From: Linyphia triangularis
Lineage: Eukaryota; Arthropoda; Arachnida; Araneae; Linyphiidae
Assembly: GCA_963978545.1 (NCBI GenBank)
Contig: OZ021722.1
Span: 2,480,001 to 2,544,000, forward strand
DNA: 64,000 nt
Reading direction: 5' to 3'
In this document: one piece after another, positions 1-12,900 of the stretch
How positions within the stretch are numbered: position 1 is the first letter of the stretch
How the letters are laid out: each line of letters starts with the position of its first letter
The notes under the pieces: model-generated
What the model was told of the DNA's origin: nothing
Databases searched by the model: none
The model's input: the letters and a program-made list of their open reading frames with translations, nothing else
Made by a program: the position numbers and the translations under genes

Positions 1-868
1 AATAAATAAATTTTTTAAATTAAGTATCTAAAAGTACATTAAGTCCCCTTTTAAATGCCTATGGGAAAAAGTTTTTATCTATTAATTCCACCTAGATATG
101 ATAGTTTGAATAAAACATCTTATTTTAAGAATTTTTTAAAAAATGTTTGCTGATTTTTTCTGTTGCATGAAGAATACTATTATTTTTATAAACATTTTAT
201 GGATATATTCTTTTTGTACTCTGTCTGAGGTTTAAATTGAAAAAATTAAAAAAAAATATTCTAAATCGGATAATTTAATCTACTGATATTATTAATGAAA
301 GACATACGGGTATGTCATACCCATGTTCTCCTGAATTGGGAAGCCACTATAGTAAGGTCCTCCACTCCTCTTGAGGGTTAAAATTGGATAACATATTAAC
401 ATTATGCCGCTAGTTAAAAGTATAGATCTCACTGAACAAGGATCGAAAAGTGTTAACTTTGAATTATTTAATGGAACTTATGTTGTTCTTGTATAAAAAT
501 GTACAGTTATAATTTTAAATTGTATACTACCAAATACATGACTTGGGTCAACTCTTCCTAAGGGGTGGATCAAGTATCCCAATACATAGGGATACTCGAC
601 TCAAATTGAAGTTTTTTTTTTTTTTATATTCCATGTTTTACCAAGTTCACAATTAACACTTCGGAAAGATATTCATAAATATTGTGTAATACTTAATGAA
701 GTATAATAAACAGTATTTACACATCCATAAGTAATGTAAAAAAAACCCTAAATATCCAAAACTAAAAATTGGGTCAAGTATCCTTAGCTCTCCCTATATG
801 TTGCTTGTTTGCTACAAAATTTCCTGGTCTCTTGAAAAAAGTTGTCACTCGAATGTTGTTTGTTTCAG
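1..868. other. AT-rich sequence upstream of the first visible CISD3 exon
   Basis: Presumed CISD3 intron. AT-rich with short T runs. No repeat, RNA gene or exon recognised, apart from the acceptor tract that ends at 868. Confidence 0.5.
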
Positions 869-986
869 CTTGTGCTCTGATGCTGTGCTGAAGAAAGGAG
901 TGATTGCCAAGCGCATTCCCACTTACGTTGAGCTCCAGAAGGACAAGAATTATGCCTGGTGTGCGTGTGGACTCAGCAAGAAGCAG
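869..986 (+). CDS. CISD3: CISD3 exon with first half of CDGSH motif 1
   Basis: The acceptor is a T-rich tract ending in cag at 868. The first base completes a codon begun in an upstream exon, then 39 codons follow. They include the conserved stretch KRIPTYVELQKDKNYAWC and end at CACGLSKKQ. The donor after 986 reads CAG|gtggct, a GT donor with poor agreement at +3 to +6. The open frame continues upstream without a convincing start, so this is an internal exon and not the first. Confidence 0.92.
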
Positions 987-3900
987 GTGGCTCAGGGAAA
1001 CAATTTTTGCTCACCTTTCTTTCACAACAGCCGGGGTCGCACTCCTACTAAAATTCCTAATATTCTTTAAATTTTTATTTCTCCCTAAAATTAAGCTTAC
1101 ATTTTTCGATAATTCCTAAAAAAAAAAAACAATTGAAAACCTTCAAAATCCCCCGATTTTTCTCCAAATTCCGCAAATAAAACAGATATTTCTCCACAGA
1201 TTTGAATTATTTATTGTTAATTTTTTTTAAATAATTGGCTGGTATTGAAACATGTAAAGCGTAAACTAGCTTTCAATGGGCGACGGAGCTCAATCCAGGG
1301 ACCATTGTGTCTCGAGACAGATGCTTTACCGCTGTGCAAAAGAGTACTCCAGTGCACAGAAGTTTTATCTGTTATTTGATGTCGCCACACATGCTTTGAA
1401 AAGAATATCTGCTTTGAGAGCCTATGTCAGCTTTAAAAGAAATATTGCTAAATTTTATTATTAATAATAAATATTAAGAATTATACCTAAAATGTTCCTG
1501 AAATTCTTGGAATTGTCCAAAAATGTCTACCTATTTTTTTTTAAAGAAAACTCATTGCACCCACTGCAACAGTGCTGTAAATTAAAGTTGATGAATTCAT
1601 TTTAAACATTCATAACACAGCAAATGTTTGAACATGAAACTTGGAACCATGAAAAACATAGAAAATTGCTACATAGGGAAAAAGAGTATAACTGTTCAAT
1701 TCCAAAAGAATGATTTTAACATGGTTTGCGATTCTCATCTACCTATTTTTCTGCAGAATAGATGCTAATCACAGCAGGACCTGTAACTTAAAGTGGTTAG
1801 GAATCCATGGTAAACTGTTGGTTCCAACTTGATTAACCGTCATTAGGCTTAAAAATATGTCGCTGAGCGTACAAACCATGCTTAATTCATTCTTTTGGAA
1901 ATAAACAGTTATACTTTTTTCCCCTATGTTAGCAATTTTCTGCATTTGCTATGTTTCACCCCATTTCTTATGGAGGGTTAGTTGCGTGAGTCAATTTTCC
2001 ATACACCTAGCGTTCTTTTTTAAATCGTTTATATCAACTTCGATTTTTGCGTGTTTGTCGGTAGGAGGGGAATCTGCGGAGGCTTAATTAACCTCCTGGC
2101 CATCATCCAATCGGTCTAAAACTTCGCAGATAGGTTCGATGTCGATGACGATGCATTCTATCAAATTTTGGGGCTGTTACTGTCACTAAAAGGTTGCTTT
2201 TACAGAATACTATTAAACTAACTGCCTGTTCCCCAATCACGTTAAAAAGGCTTTGAATCGATCATTGCTGAAACTCTTTCCTGTAGTCAATTTTTTTTTT
2301 TAATAAATAATAAAATTACTTTATTTAGAATAAATGATATTTGAATATTGGAGACTCACTTTCACATAAATTCACTTTCATTTTTAATAAATATTTTTCA
2401 GAAAATATTATTAGAAAATTACTATTACTATTATAAATAGAAATACTTGTGATATTGGTGATAAGTTAATGAATATAAAAATTGACAATGCTTATAAAAG
2501 ATTTTCTAAAAACTCTGTTTTTATGGGTTATATGATTTTTGTTTCTTTTGGAAACTATATCATATGTGTTTGACATGAGCAGCAATAAGTATTGTATTTT
2601 TCTCCTTGTATTGTATTTTTTTTTTATCAACAACACAAAATTGCAAATTTTTGGCTTATATTGTGTTGTAAAAAATGATGCATTTGAGTTGAAATATACC
2701 TTTTCAAATATTCTTGTTTGAAAGGACCTTCTTTGTCTATAGTCGTAAAAGGGAATATCACCTTTTGCATTTCACTTTAAAGTGCTCATAGATTTTATAT
2801 CATAAAATAATTATTTATGAATTTCATAATGAAATGAATACTAATAATTTGTTTTGTAGGATATTAAAATAATTTTGAATTATATTTTCAAAAAGTAGAC
2901 TTTATGTAGCAAAAGCAATTTATACAATTAAAAAAAGTCTTTAATTTTTAACTTATTTTTTTAATCCTTCATATTGTTGCGTGGATGGGTTCGAAAGATT
3001 TGAAACCAAAGCAGATCAAAAGTTACAGAAATTTATTCCAATATAACTCTTTTCTTACAACTCCAGAACTTCTCGTTCTAGTAGACAGAATACAGCTCTT
3101 TTCACAACAATAGAGCACAAAACAGCAGTTAAAAACTTGACAACACAACTGCTCAAATCACTGCACAAGATAATGCAATACAGTTCGCTTTCGGAAGTCT
3201 CTGAACGCTCACTGAGACTCAGTATCAGTAATTCCAGTCAACTTATGGACTCGGCTAACAACTAACTCATCACCCGCTCTTCTGAGCTTTTTATAGGGTA
3301 GGGGAACATACGTGAACCTTCTTGAATCACTAGATATTTGGAGAACTTTCCAGATCGTAGTCGAAAAGTCCTATACATTTACATGTGGACCGAAAATGTC
3401 TCCAAATGGTCGCCAAGTTTGGCGACATTTGGCGATTTCTCGCCAAATTTGGCAACAAAAATTAGTCGCCAAAACCGTTGCCAACTTGGCTCTATCTCGT
3501 CAATTTGGCGAGATTGCCATTACCATAATGTTAAATGCCCTGCTCCTTAAAACTCGCTTCCCAGCTTTACCTCTGTAAAACCCGTTATCAAGCATCAAGA
3601 GGCTAATTGCAGGGAAACAAACTTATGACGAACTATTGCACTGCCTTATGCAAAATGTACATAAATTTTCCTATTTACAAAATTAACACTACGAAATATT
3701 TACAATTATACAAAAATTCATAATAATATTAACTTTGATTTTGTTTGTGTGTGGCTGTCGGGCAAATCTGTAGAAGCCTAATTAACGTCTTCTCGTCATC
3801 TGATCGGATTGGAACTTGGCATATATATTCGACGTTGATGACAATGCATTCTATCAAGTTTTGGGGACTGTCACTGTCACTCAAAGGTCGCTTTTTTTAC

Positions 3901-6900
3901 ACACGTTTCTAAAATCCTTTTGGAATACTAATAAATCCCATTTAATCGATCATTGTTGAAATTCTCCTGTTGCCAAAATTATTTTAATTAGAATACTTCA
4001 AAGATATGTGAACGTGAATGCATAAAATCGCATTCACTTCTAGTAAATAAATTTTAAAATGTAGTTTGCCGCATATTTTGCTGTTAGGGATGTTTTTAAT
4101 ATTTTAAATTAGATGCCATCACCAAGCACACACTGGTAACAGAATCGGCGCTGTATTTAATGAATATAAAAATTAGTAATGCATGTAAAGGATTTATATT
4201 AAAAGCTTTGTTTTTATGAGTTATATTATTTCTTATTACAGATAATTATTTTTATTATGATGTGTAGCTAGCAGAATACTTTTTGGTTGAGAATAACAGA
4301 AAGCATATGATGGAAAGATAATAATGAACACTTTTGTTCCTGTTCAGCCTTTCTGTGATGGAACCCACAAGAATGACCCCTCCAAACTGCAGCCCGTCCG
4401 TTTCACTGTTCCCAAAACGGGTCGATACCTCCTGTGCCGCTGCAAGCAAACAAATAACAGACCATATTGCGACCTGTCGCACGTCAAGACTTGTGAGTAT
4501 CCCAGCGTTTATTTTCAATCCTATCATTATTTCAATTTTATTATTACAAGCAATGTATTGTCTTCTTTTTGGTCTTTTATTTTCTGATATTTCCCAAAGA
4601 GAAAGTCCTATTAAGGATTGCTCGCTAATCGCTATGTTACTACCTTCTAGCCCAGTACATTTAGAAACAACTTTGAATAAACACCTTGACATTTGGTACA
4701 AAAAGGAAGACTTCACAAATAACATAAATTGTTTTCATTTAATGCTTATCTAATATAAATGAAAAAAAAAAAAAAAAAAGACTGCTATCGGTGGCACCAC
4801 TGCATCGATATTGACGTAATTATTTCAAATATAAAATAATATATATAAGACTTTATTTTCCAGTTTTTAATTTTTGTCATTTCATGAAGTGATCAATGTC
4901 AAGATTTTCTACAAAGTAGTTTCTCAATGAAGTGGGATTATAACGTAATCAGTATAGGGAATGATCCTTACTAGGACTTCCTTTTAAATGCACTGCTGTC
5001 AAAATGCAGCGTCAAAAGTGAATGAACACCTTCATATTTCAAAAACTTAGTTTTCACTTGTGAACTTAGGGAAAAGGATAATATCTTTGTAAAACAATTA
5101 TATACCCTCAAAGGTTAATACAGGGCTGCCACTGGCAACTAAAAAGGCTACTAAAGCAACTATTTTAGTGACCAGGCGACTATAGCAACTATTTTAGTGA
5201 AAAAAGGGCCCAAAACGACTATTTTAAGCAAAACCTTCAACTATTTTTAGGCTGAGGCTACTATTTTTTTTAAAAAAGTAGATACTGTCTGATAGTAGGA
5301 CGGAATTTTTTTTTTTCACTAAGGTACTAACGCAGTTTTGTAAAAATAGCGATATTTTTATGGGGGAGTGAACTCTACCGAAATAGGTGTTAATTTTAGT
5401 TCATGTTTGCGGATCTAGTGGTAACCTCGTTAGTCCGACGATAGTATCTCCCTGATAATCACACGCTCAATTATTATTTTCGCCTAACTGTTAGGTTCCA
5501 ATGTTTTATCTTTCGCAGTGCAGGGCGCCACAACATACACTATTATATTATCAAATATCAAATTATTTTGCCTTTATTTACTTTACTTGACAAGAATGAA
5601 TTTGTGAAATTTGCCTTGAATACCAGAAGAAAATGCCATCGGTACGGACAGCTTCCTTAACCTGTTCTTTTTTAATTGAAATCTTATATCTGCTTAAAAA
5701 TATCAATTGAAATGTACATTTAGCAATTGAGGGTTACCACGTAACCAATGGAGGTTACTTTGGCACAACTTAAATGGCTTGATAATGTCATCGTAAATCA
5801 TCTTTCTTCTCTTGTTAAAAAAGTTGCCTAATTTTGTCAAGGTCATTGCATTAATAGTTAAGTACAAAAAACCCTTATTAATTTCCTAAATCAATCAAAG
5901 GAGCTAAGTGTATGACATTTTGGGACTACACATCACTAAATGTAAGCAATGCTCCGAAGTGGAAGTTACTTATTGTGTGTGAAAACAAGACTTGTGAAAA
6001 GCAAGCTTTTGTTTCTTAACATACAGATAAGTACATGAAATCCACACTAAAAATCACACATAGTTTAGTTTGCTTATGTGCTGATTTCAGCTTTTTTTTT
6101 GGCAAAATTTCCTGAGATTGATGAAAATCAGCATTAAAATTTCAAGGGAATGCATGTGTGTACTTCCTTACAAGTCTGTTCGCCACAGACCCTTGCCTGC
6201 ATTCAGAATTCCAAAATCTTCTCTGGAATGACTACTTTTATAGCTGCTTTCTCTACTGTTTGTCTCTATCATCAATATTTATGTTAGTGTGTGATTGTTA
6301 ATTTCATTGAGTATTACGCCGATGTAATGGCCGCTATTACCGGTTTTTTGTTTGTATGCTGGACGATCACCGAGATTTATGTTTTTGTGACGGATAACTT
6401 CGCCGCATATTACACTGATGTAAAAGACCATTGCGAGATTTACTCCATTATGATTTACACTATTGCTAATATTTATATTCTTGTGTTGATTATTTTCACC
6501 AAGTATTAAGTTGATGCAGTAGATTGACAATCTATTGCTGAGATTTGAGGTGGTATGAAAGGCACCATCAACGATATTTACATTGGAGTGATAGTCATTT
6601 TCACATCATTTTAAGCTGATTTGACGGTTTAACAGCTGTATTTTGGATATTTGCGTAAATTTATAACTACTAATAACTTAAATTTTGAAGCAATTTATAT
6701 AATTTCTTTGAATGTAGCTTAACAGTCTCGAAAACTGGGCTTCATTAAATTTGCACGTCGTTTTCGATATAGTATAATTGTTTAAATATTACACATTTTG
6801 AAAGAAGAAATCGTTATTAAATTATGAAAAGCGAGGCTACTATTTTCAACGTCTGAAACTACTATTTTGGCTACTATTTTCAACGTCTAAGACTACTATT

Positions 6901-9900
6901 TTGGCTACTATTTTTAACATCTGAGGCTACTAAAGCAACTATTTTCAAGGCTTATAGTCAGTGGCAGCCCTGTTAATATTCCTTTAAAAAAAATTGCCAT
7001 AAATATGAAAATACAATTTTTTTTTAACACTTGTTTTGTCTAAGAGAAAAATTAATGTAGCCAAAGTCAGTGTACAGCAAAGTTGTTTTTAACTTGGGCA
7101 GACTTTGTCAACTTAAAATTTAACAATGAATGTTCGTTTGGCTCACCACGATCCTTTATGAGTGTTTTGAGCCTTTTGAACATGGAATATACTAATCTTT
7201 TTGCTTCGGTTACCCCAATAAATTTCCACAGCATTTTCAATACATTCCAAAGAGATATTTTGCTTGCAACAGTTGTATTTCTTAAATTTGCTTTATTATT
7301 CCTCAGACGTGTTTGATCGGAATCAAATCTGAGGACTGGGTTGATGAGTTCAGTTGTTATGGGGTATGATAAAAGAGCCGTAGCTTTTTTTTATTGCCGC
7401 TGTATGCTTGGGGTGACTGTCTTGCTGAAAGATTCAGGAGTTTTGTTTGCAATTTTTTTTTTTTTTTTATACTTTTATAATCTATTTGTTTCAATATTTC
7501 TAAATAGATAAAACAATATATTTTAGATTTATTATACCTGAAGCAGCTATGCACTCTCATACCATTTGGTATCCTCCACCATACTCTTCTGTCAACACTA
7601 TATTTCTTTGTTGCAGTTCAGAATTTGTAGTGTATTACATTTTTTAGTGTTTTTGATGTATCAATGCCTCAACCTCAGATTCATCAATAAATGAAATATT
7701 CCCCCAGTACTCCATGAGTGGTGCACGGGTCGCAGGCGTCCTATATCTCTCTATATATAAGGCAAAGCCCTCACTCACTCACTCACTGACTCACTCATCA
7801 CTAATTCTCCCACTTCCCACATAGTCACAACTCTGAAAATCGGCACAAATATCAACAATGGTAAAAATAGAAAAAGTAAGCTATTCCGATCTCGATTAAC
7901 CTACTTTAAGGGCTCGAAAAGGGGTTAAACGTTCCAAACGAGGGATATTCGAATGTCCTACTTCTCATTTCGTCATAACTCTAGAAAATTGGTGCGAATA
8001 TCAATTAAGACAAACGAAGAAAAAGTAAGCTATTCCGATCTCGATTAACCCACTTTAAGGGGTGGAAAAGGGGTTAAACGTTCCAAACGAGGAATATTCG
8101 AATGTCCCACTTCCGCAATGGTCACAATTTTGAAATTTGGCTTAAATACCAACAATGTAAAACATAGAAAAAGTATGCTAATCCGATCTCGGTTAACCCA
8201 CTTTAAGGGGTCGAAAAGGGGTTAAACGTTCCAAACGAGAGATATTCGAATGGACCATTCCCATATGTCCACAACTCTGAAAATTAGTGCAAATGTCGAC
8301 TTAGGCAAACATAGAAAAATTAAGCTATTCCGATCTGGATTAACCCCCTTTAAGAGGTCGAAAAGGGGTTAAACGTTCCAAACGAGGGATATTCGAATGT
8401 CCTACTTCCCATTTCGTCACAACTCTGAAAACTGGTGCAAGTATCAACAAAAACAAACGTAAAGAAAGTAATCTATTCCGATCTCTATTAACCCACTCTA
8501 AGGGGTCTAAAAGGGGTTAAACGTTCCAAACGAGCGATATGTTCGAATGTCCTACTTCTCATATTTTCACAACTCTGAAAACTGGTGTGAATATCAATAT
8601 AGACAAACGCAGAAAAAGTAAGCTATTCCGATCTCGGGTGGATCAAGGGGTGGAAAATGGGTTAAACGTTCCAAACGAGGAATATTCGAATTTACCACTT
8701 CCCATATGGTCACAACTCTAAAAATTGGTAAAAATATCAACAAAGACAAACATAGAAAAGTTAAGCTATTCCGAGCTTGATTAACCCACTTTAAGGGGTG
8801 GAAAAGGTGTTAAACATTCCAAACTCGAATATCTCACTTCCCATATAGTCACAACTCTGAAAATTGATAGGAATGTCAATAAAGATAAACGTAGAAAAAG
8901 TAAACCATTCCGATCTCGATTAACCCACTTAAGGTTTGCAAAAGGCGTTAAACGTTCCAAACTAGGGATATTAGAATGTCCCACTTCCCATATGGTCACA
9001 ACTCTAAAAATTGGTAAAAATATCAACAAAGACAAACATAGAAAAGTTAAGCTATTCCGAGCTTGATTAACCCACTTTAAGGGGTGGAAAAGGTGTTAAA
9101 CATTCCAAACTCGAATATCTCACTTCCCATATAGTCACAACTCTGAAAATTGATAGGAATGTCAATAAAGATAAACGTAGAAAAAGTAAACCATTCCGAT
9201 CTCGATTAACCCACTTAAGGTTTGCAAAAGGCGTTAAACGTTCCAAACTAGGGATATTAGAATGTCCCACTTCCCATTTGGTCACAACTCGGAAAATTGG
9301 TACAAATGTCAAAAAAGATTAAACATAGAAAAAGTAAGCTATTCCGTTCTCAATTAACCAACTTTAAGGGGTCGAAAAGGGGTTAAATGTTCCATACGAG
9401 GGATATCCGAATATTCCTCTTCCAATGTAGTCATATTTCTGATATTTGGTGTAAATGTTAAAAGGGCAAATGTTAAAAAAATAGTCATTCCAATATCGAT
9501 TAACGAATTTTTAATTGATGAAAAGTCGACGCAACTTTGAAACTATACGAGGATTAACTTAATGTCTCAATTCCAAAACAGCTACTACTTTGAAATTTAG
9601 AACTAAGAGCAAACATAAACACAATAAACTATTCCAATTCACTATTCACAATTATAAATTTCGTTTAAAATGGCAACAAAGGAAAGTTCCTATTTTGATA
9701 AATCAATTTGTCGGGATCGAAATGGGAGCAAACGTCTGAAGTGTAGAATACATGAATGTCTTTTAATCGCTAAAATGCTAATGGTAAAATTTCGTAGCGC
9801 AGCACGGGTATTCAGCTAGTCTCGACATATATAAGGCAAAACACTCACTCACTCATCACTAATTCTCCCACTTCCCACATAGTCACAACTCTGAAAATCG

Positions 9901-12900
9901 GCACAAATATCAACAAGGGTAAAAATAGAAAAAGTAAGCTATTCCGATCTCGATTAACCCACTTTAAGGGCTCGAAAAGGGTTTAAATGTTCCAAACGAG
10001 GAATATTCGAATGTCCTACTTCTCATTTCGTCACAACTCTAAAAATTGGTGCGAATATCAATAAAGACAAACGAAGAAAAACTAAGCTATTCCGATCTCG
10101 ATTAACCCACTTTAAGGGGTGGAAAAAGGGTTAAACGTTCCAAACGAGGGATATTCGAAAGTACCACTTCCCACAAGTCCACAACTCTGAATATTGGTGC
10201 AAATGTCGACATAGGCAAACATAGAAAAATTAAGCTATTTCGATCTCGATTAACCCCCTTAAGAAGTCGAAAAGGGGTTAAATATTCCAAACGAGGGATA
10301 TCCGAATGTTCCTCTTCCAATGTAATCATATTTCTGATATTTGGTGCAAATGTTAAAAGGGTAAATGTTAAAAAAATTCAAATATCGATTAACGAATTTT
10401 TAAGGGATGAAAAGTCGACGCAATATTGAAACTATACGAGGATTAACTTAATGTCTCAATTTCAATACAGCTACTACTTTGAAATTTAGAACTAAGAGCA
10501 AACATAAACACAATAAACTATTCCAATTTACTATTCACAATTATAAATTTCGTTTAAAATGTCAACAAAGGAAAGTTCCTATTTTGATAAATCAATTTGT
10601 CGGGATCGAAATGGGAGCATACGTCTGAAGTGTAGAATACATGAATGTCTTTTGATCGCTAAAATGCTAATGTTAAAATTTCGTAGCGCAGCACTTGTAT
10701 TCAGCTAGTGTAAACACATTATTGAAATTCATTGAAAACTTTCAATTCATTACGACGTTTGTTAATTTTTTTTATTTCCAGGTAAATATTTATTCGTTTC
10801 CTATTTATTCATAAATATTTATATTAAATATTTATTAGTAACAGAATATCAAAATGCATTCAATCTTTTATTTTTGCTGATTAAAACATTTTTATTATTC
10901 ATTTATTAAAAATTCTTCAATGATCGATTAAATACTATTCTAGCGCGATTGGTTACGGAAAAAAGGATTTATTAGTATTCCGTTAAAGCGACCTTTTAAC
11001 GACAGTTACCGTTACAAATTCGATAGAATTAATTGTCATCGACTTCGAATCTATCTGCCAAATTTCAGCTCGATTTCACAATGGCAAAAGGGTTAATTAA
11101 GCCTTTGAGAGTCGCCCGCCATCAACATTTTTCCTAACCGTATTTTTCTTATAGAATGAAAACGATTCAAATGAAGAGTTTACAAATAATGTTTTATTTT
11201 ATTTATGTCTTCTTTATCTTAGTCATCGAACGGCTACCAATTGATGTAAAAAAAAAAAAAAAAATTATATCTTCCCCAAACCAAGATGCGTGTCAAATAA
11301 AACAGAAAAATCTCAGTTTAAGGCAACAAACCCCTTTTTCTAATGCATTGTAATGAATGAGGGAACCGCCCCAGCATCTTGTGTGCGAGGGCGGCCTCAC
11401 ACGTTGGCCCCCGAAAATGGGGGCGCGTGTAAACGGAGGCCTTGGCCTCCGTCCCAACCATGCTCTTACTTTGCCCGGATTCGAACCGGGACACAGAGGA
11501 ACTGCGGAGCGTTACGCTAGCCACTATACCACTGCGCGGCAACCACTCATGCTGATAAATAGGAAGATTTCATTCGCACATTTTGGATTGCTGAAATTTA
11601 GAGTTTTGAGTCGATTTTCAATACCTTCTCCCTCTCTCTCCCCTCCCCCCCCCCCCCCCTCCTACCTTTTATTTATTTTTTATTATTATTATTTAGTTAT
11701 GAAATGATTATTGGAAAGTTTTTATGTATACGGATACTTCCTAAAAAACTTTTTTAAATAATTTTCTTATACAAAAACGATTTAATACCACGTTACATTG
11801 GATATTAATAACGAATTAATAATAATTTTATTAATCTATAGTAATAAAACTATCTGTCTGTCTGTGGATCTGTGGATCTATAGAAATCTACTTAAAATTG
11901 GAGTAGAGCTCTGAAATTTTCAACATAGGAAGTTTTGGCTTTCTAATTTCATGTATGTCAAACAGAATGTTAAAATTTTAATTAGTTCTTTTTTAATTAA
12001 TTTATTTTTTACAAAGTGACTTCAAATAGAGATACAGCTCTGATATTTTCAACATAAGTAGTTTTAGCCTTCTAATTGGACTTTTGAAAAACAGAACGTT
12101 AAAATTTTATTTAGTTATTTTTTAATTAATTTTCTTAATTAATTAAAAAAAAATTTACAAAACGACTTTTAATAGAGCTACAGTTCTGAAATTTTCAACA
12201 TAAGTAGTTTCGGCCCTCTAATTAATCTTTTGAAAAACAGAATTTTTAATTTTGATTTAGTTCTTTATTAATTAATTTTTTTAATTAATAAATATTTTAC
12301 AAAACGCTTTCCAATAGGGCTACAGCTGTGAAATTTTCAACATAAGTAGTTTTAGCCTTCTAATTGTACTTTTAAACAACAGAATGTTAAAATTTTAATT
12401 AGTTATTTTTTAATTAATTTTTTTAACTAAAAAAAAATTACAAAACGACTTTTAATAGGGCTACAGTTCTGAAATTTTCAACATAAGTAGTTTCGGCCTT
12501 CTAATTGGTCTTTTGAAAAACAGAATTTAAAATTTTTATTTAGTTCTTTTTTAATTAATTTTTTTAATTAATAGTTTATAAAATGATTTCTAATAAGGCT
12601 ACATCTCTAAAATTTTCTACTTAAGTAGTTTTGGTCTTCAAATTGGATTTTTGAAAAACAGAATTTTAAATTTTTATTTAGTTCATTTTTGATTAATATT
12701 TTAATTAATAAATATTTTACAAAACGATTTCTAATAGGGCTGCATTTCTGAAATTTTCAACACAAATATATTTTGCCTTCTTTGGACTTTTGACAAAAGG
12801 AACGTAAAATTTTTAATTTGTTTTAAATGAATTTTTAATTAATATTTCCACAAAAAGTGACTTCTAATAGGCCTAGAGCGCTGAAAGTTTCAGCATAAGT

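Larger units (their letters stand above)
987..4347 (+). other. CISD3 intron 1
   Basis: A 3.36 kb intron holding a fold-back repeat (about 1630-1965), a family X repeat, a solo LTR and a second family X repeat. Open frames inside it have no recognisable product. Confidence 0.8.
7746..9819 (+). mobile_element. Helitron-like element H1 with internal minisatellite
   Basis: Starts TC (TCTCTCTATATATAAGGC) after an A and ends CTAG before a T, the A/T target of Helitrons. The 3' end GCACGGGTATTCAGCTAG follows a short stem. It carries no Rep/helicase, so it is non-autonomous. Most of the interior is the tandem array at 7800-9400. Confidence 0.75.

Noticed and set aside
1276..1464. 62-codon open frame in CISD3 intron 1
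   Set aside because: No homology and no continuity with the CISD3 frame or splice sites.
2975..3725. Part of a complete LTR retrotransposon or endogenous virus
   Set aside because: No gag, pol or env sequence next to any of the four LTRs, and each has its own target duplication, so they are solo LTRs.
4255..4725. 156-codon open frame antisense to the CISD3 exon
   Set aside because: It overlaps exon 4348-4492 on the other strand and a MITE arm. No homology; a shadow frame.
6279..6530. Opposed small genes in the hAT-like element
   Set aside because: Both frames are built from a degenerate internal tandem repeat; no transposase motif.
7800..9400. CRISPR-like array of direct repeats
   Set aside because: Units are contiguous at ~146 bp without unique spacers, inside a Helitron-like element in a eukaryotic locus.
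11471..11542. tRNA gene on the - strand (good box A, box B and T stem)
   Set aside because: The ends do not pair as an acceptor stem, and a GC-rich SINE-like body follows. Called a SINE instead.
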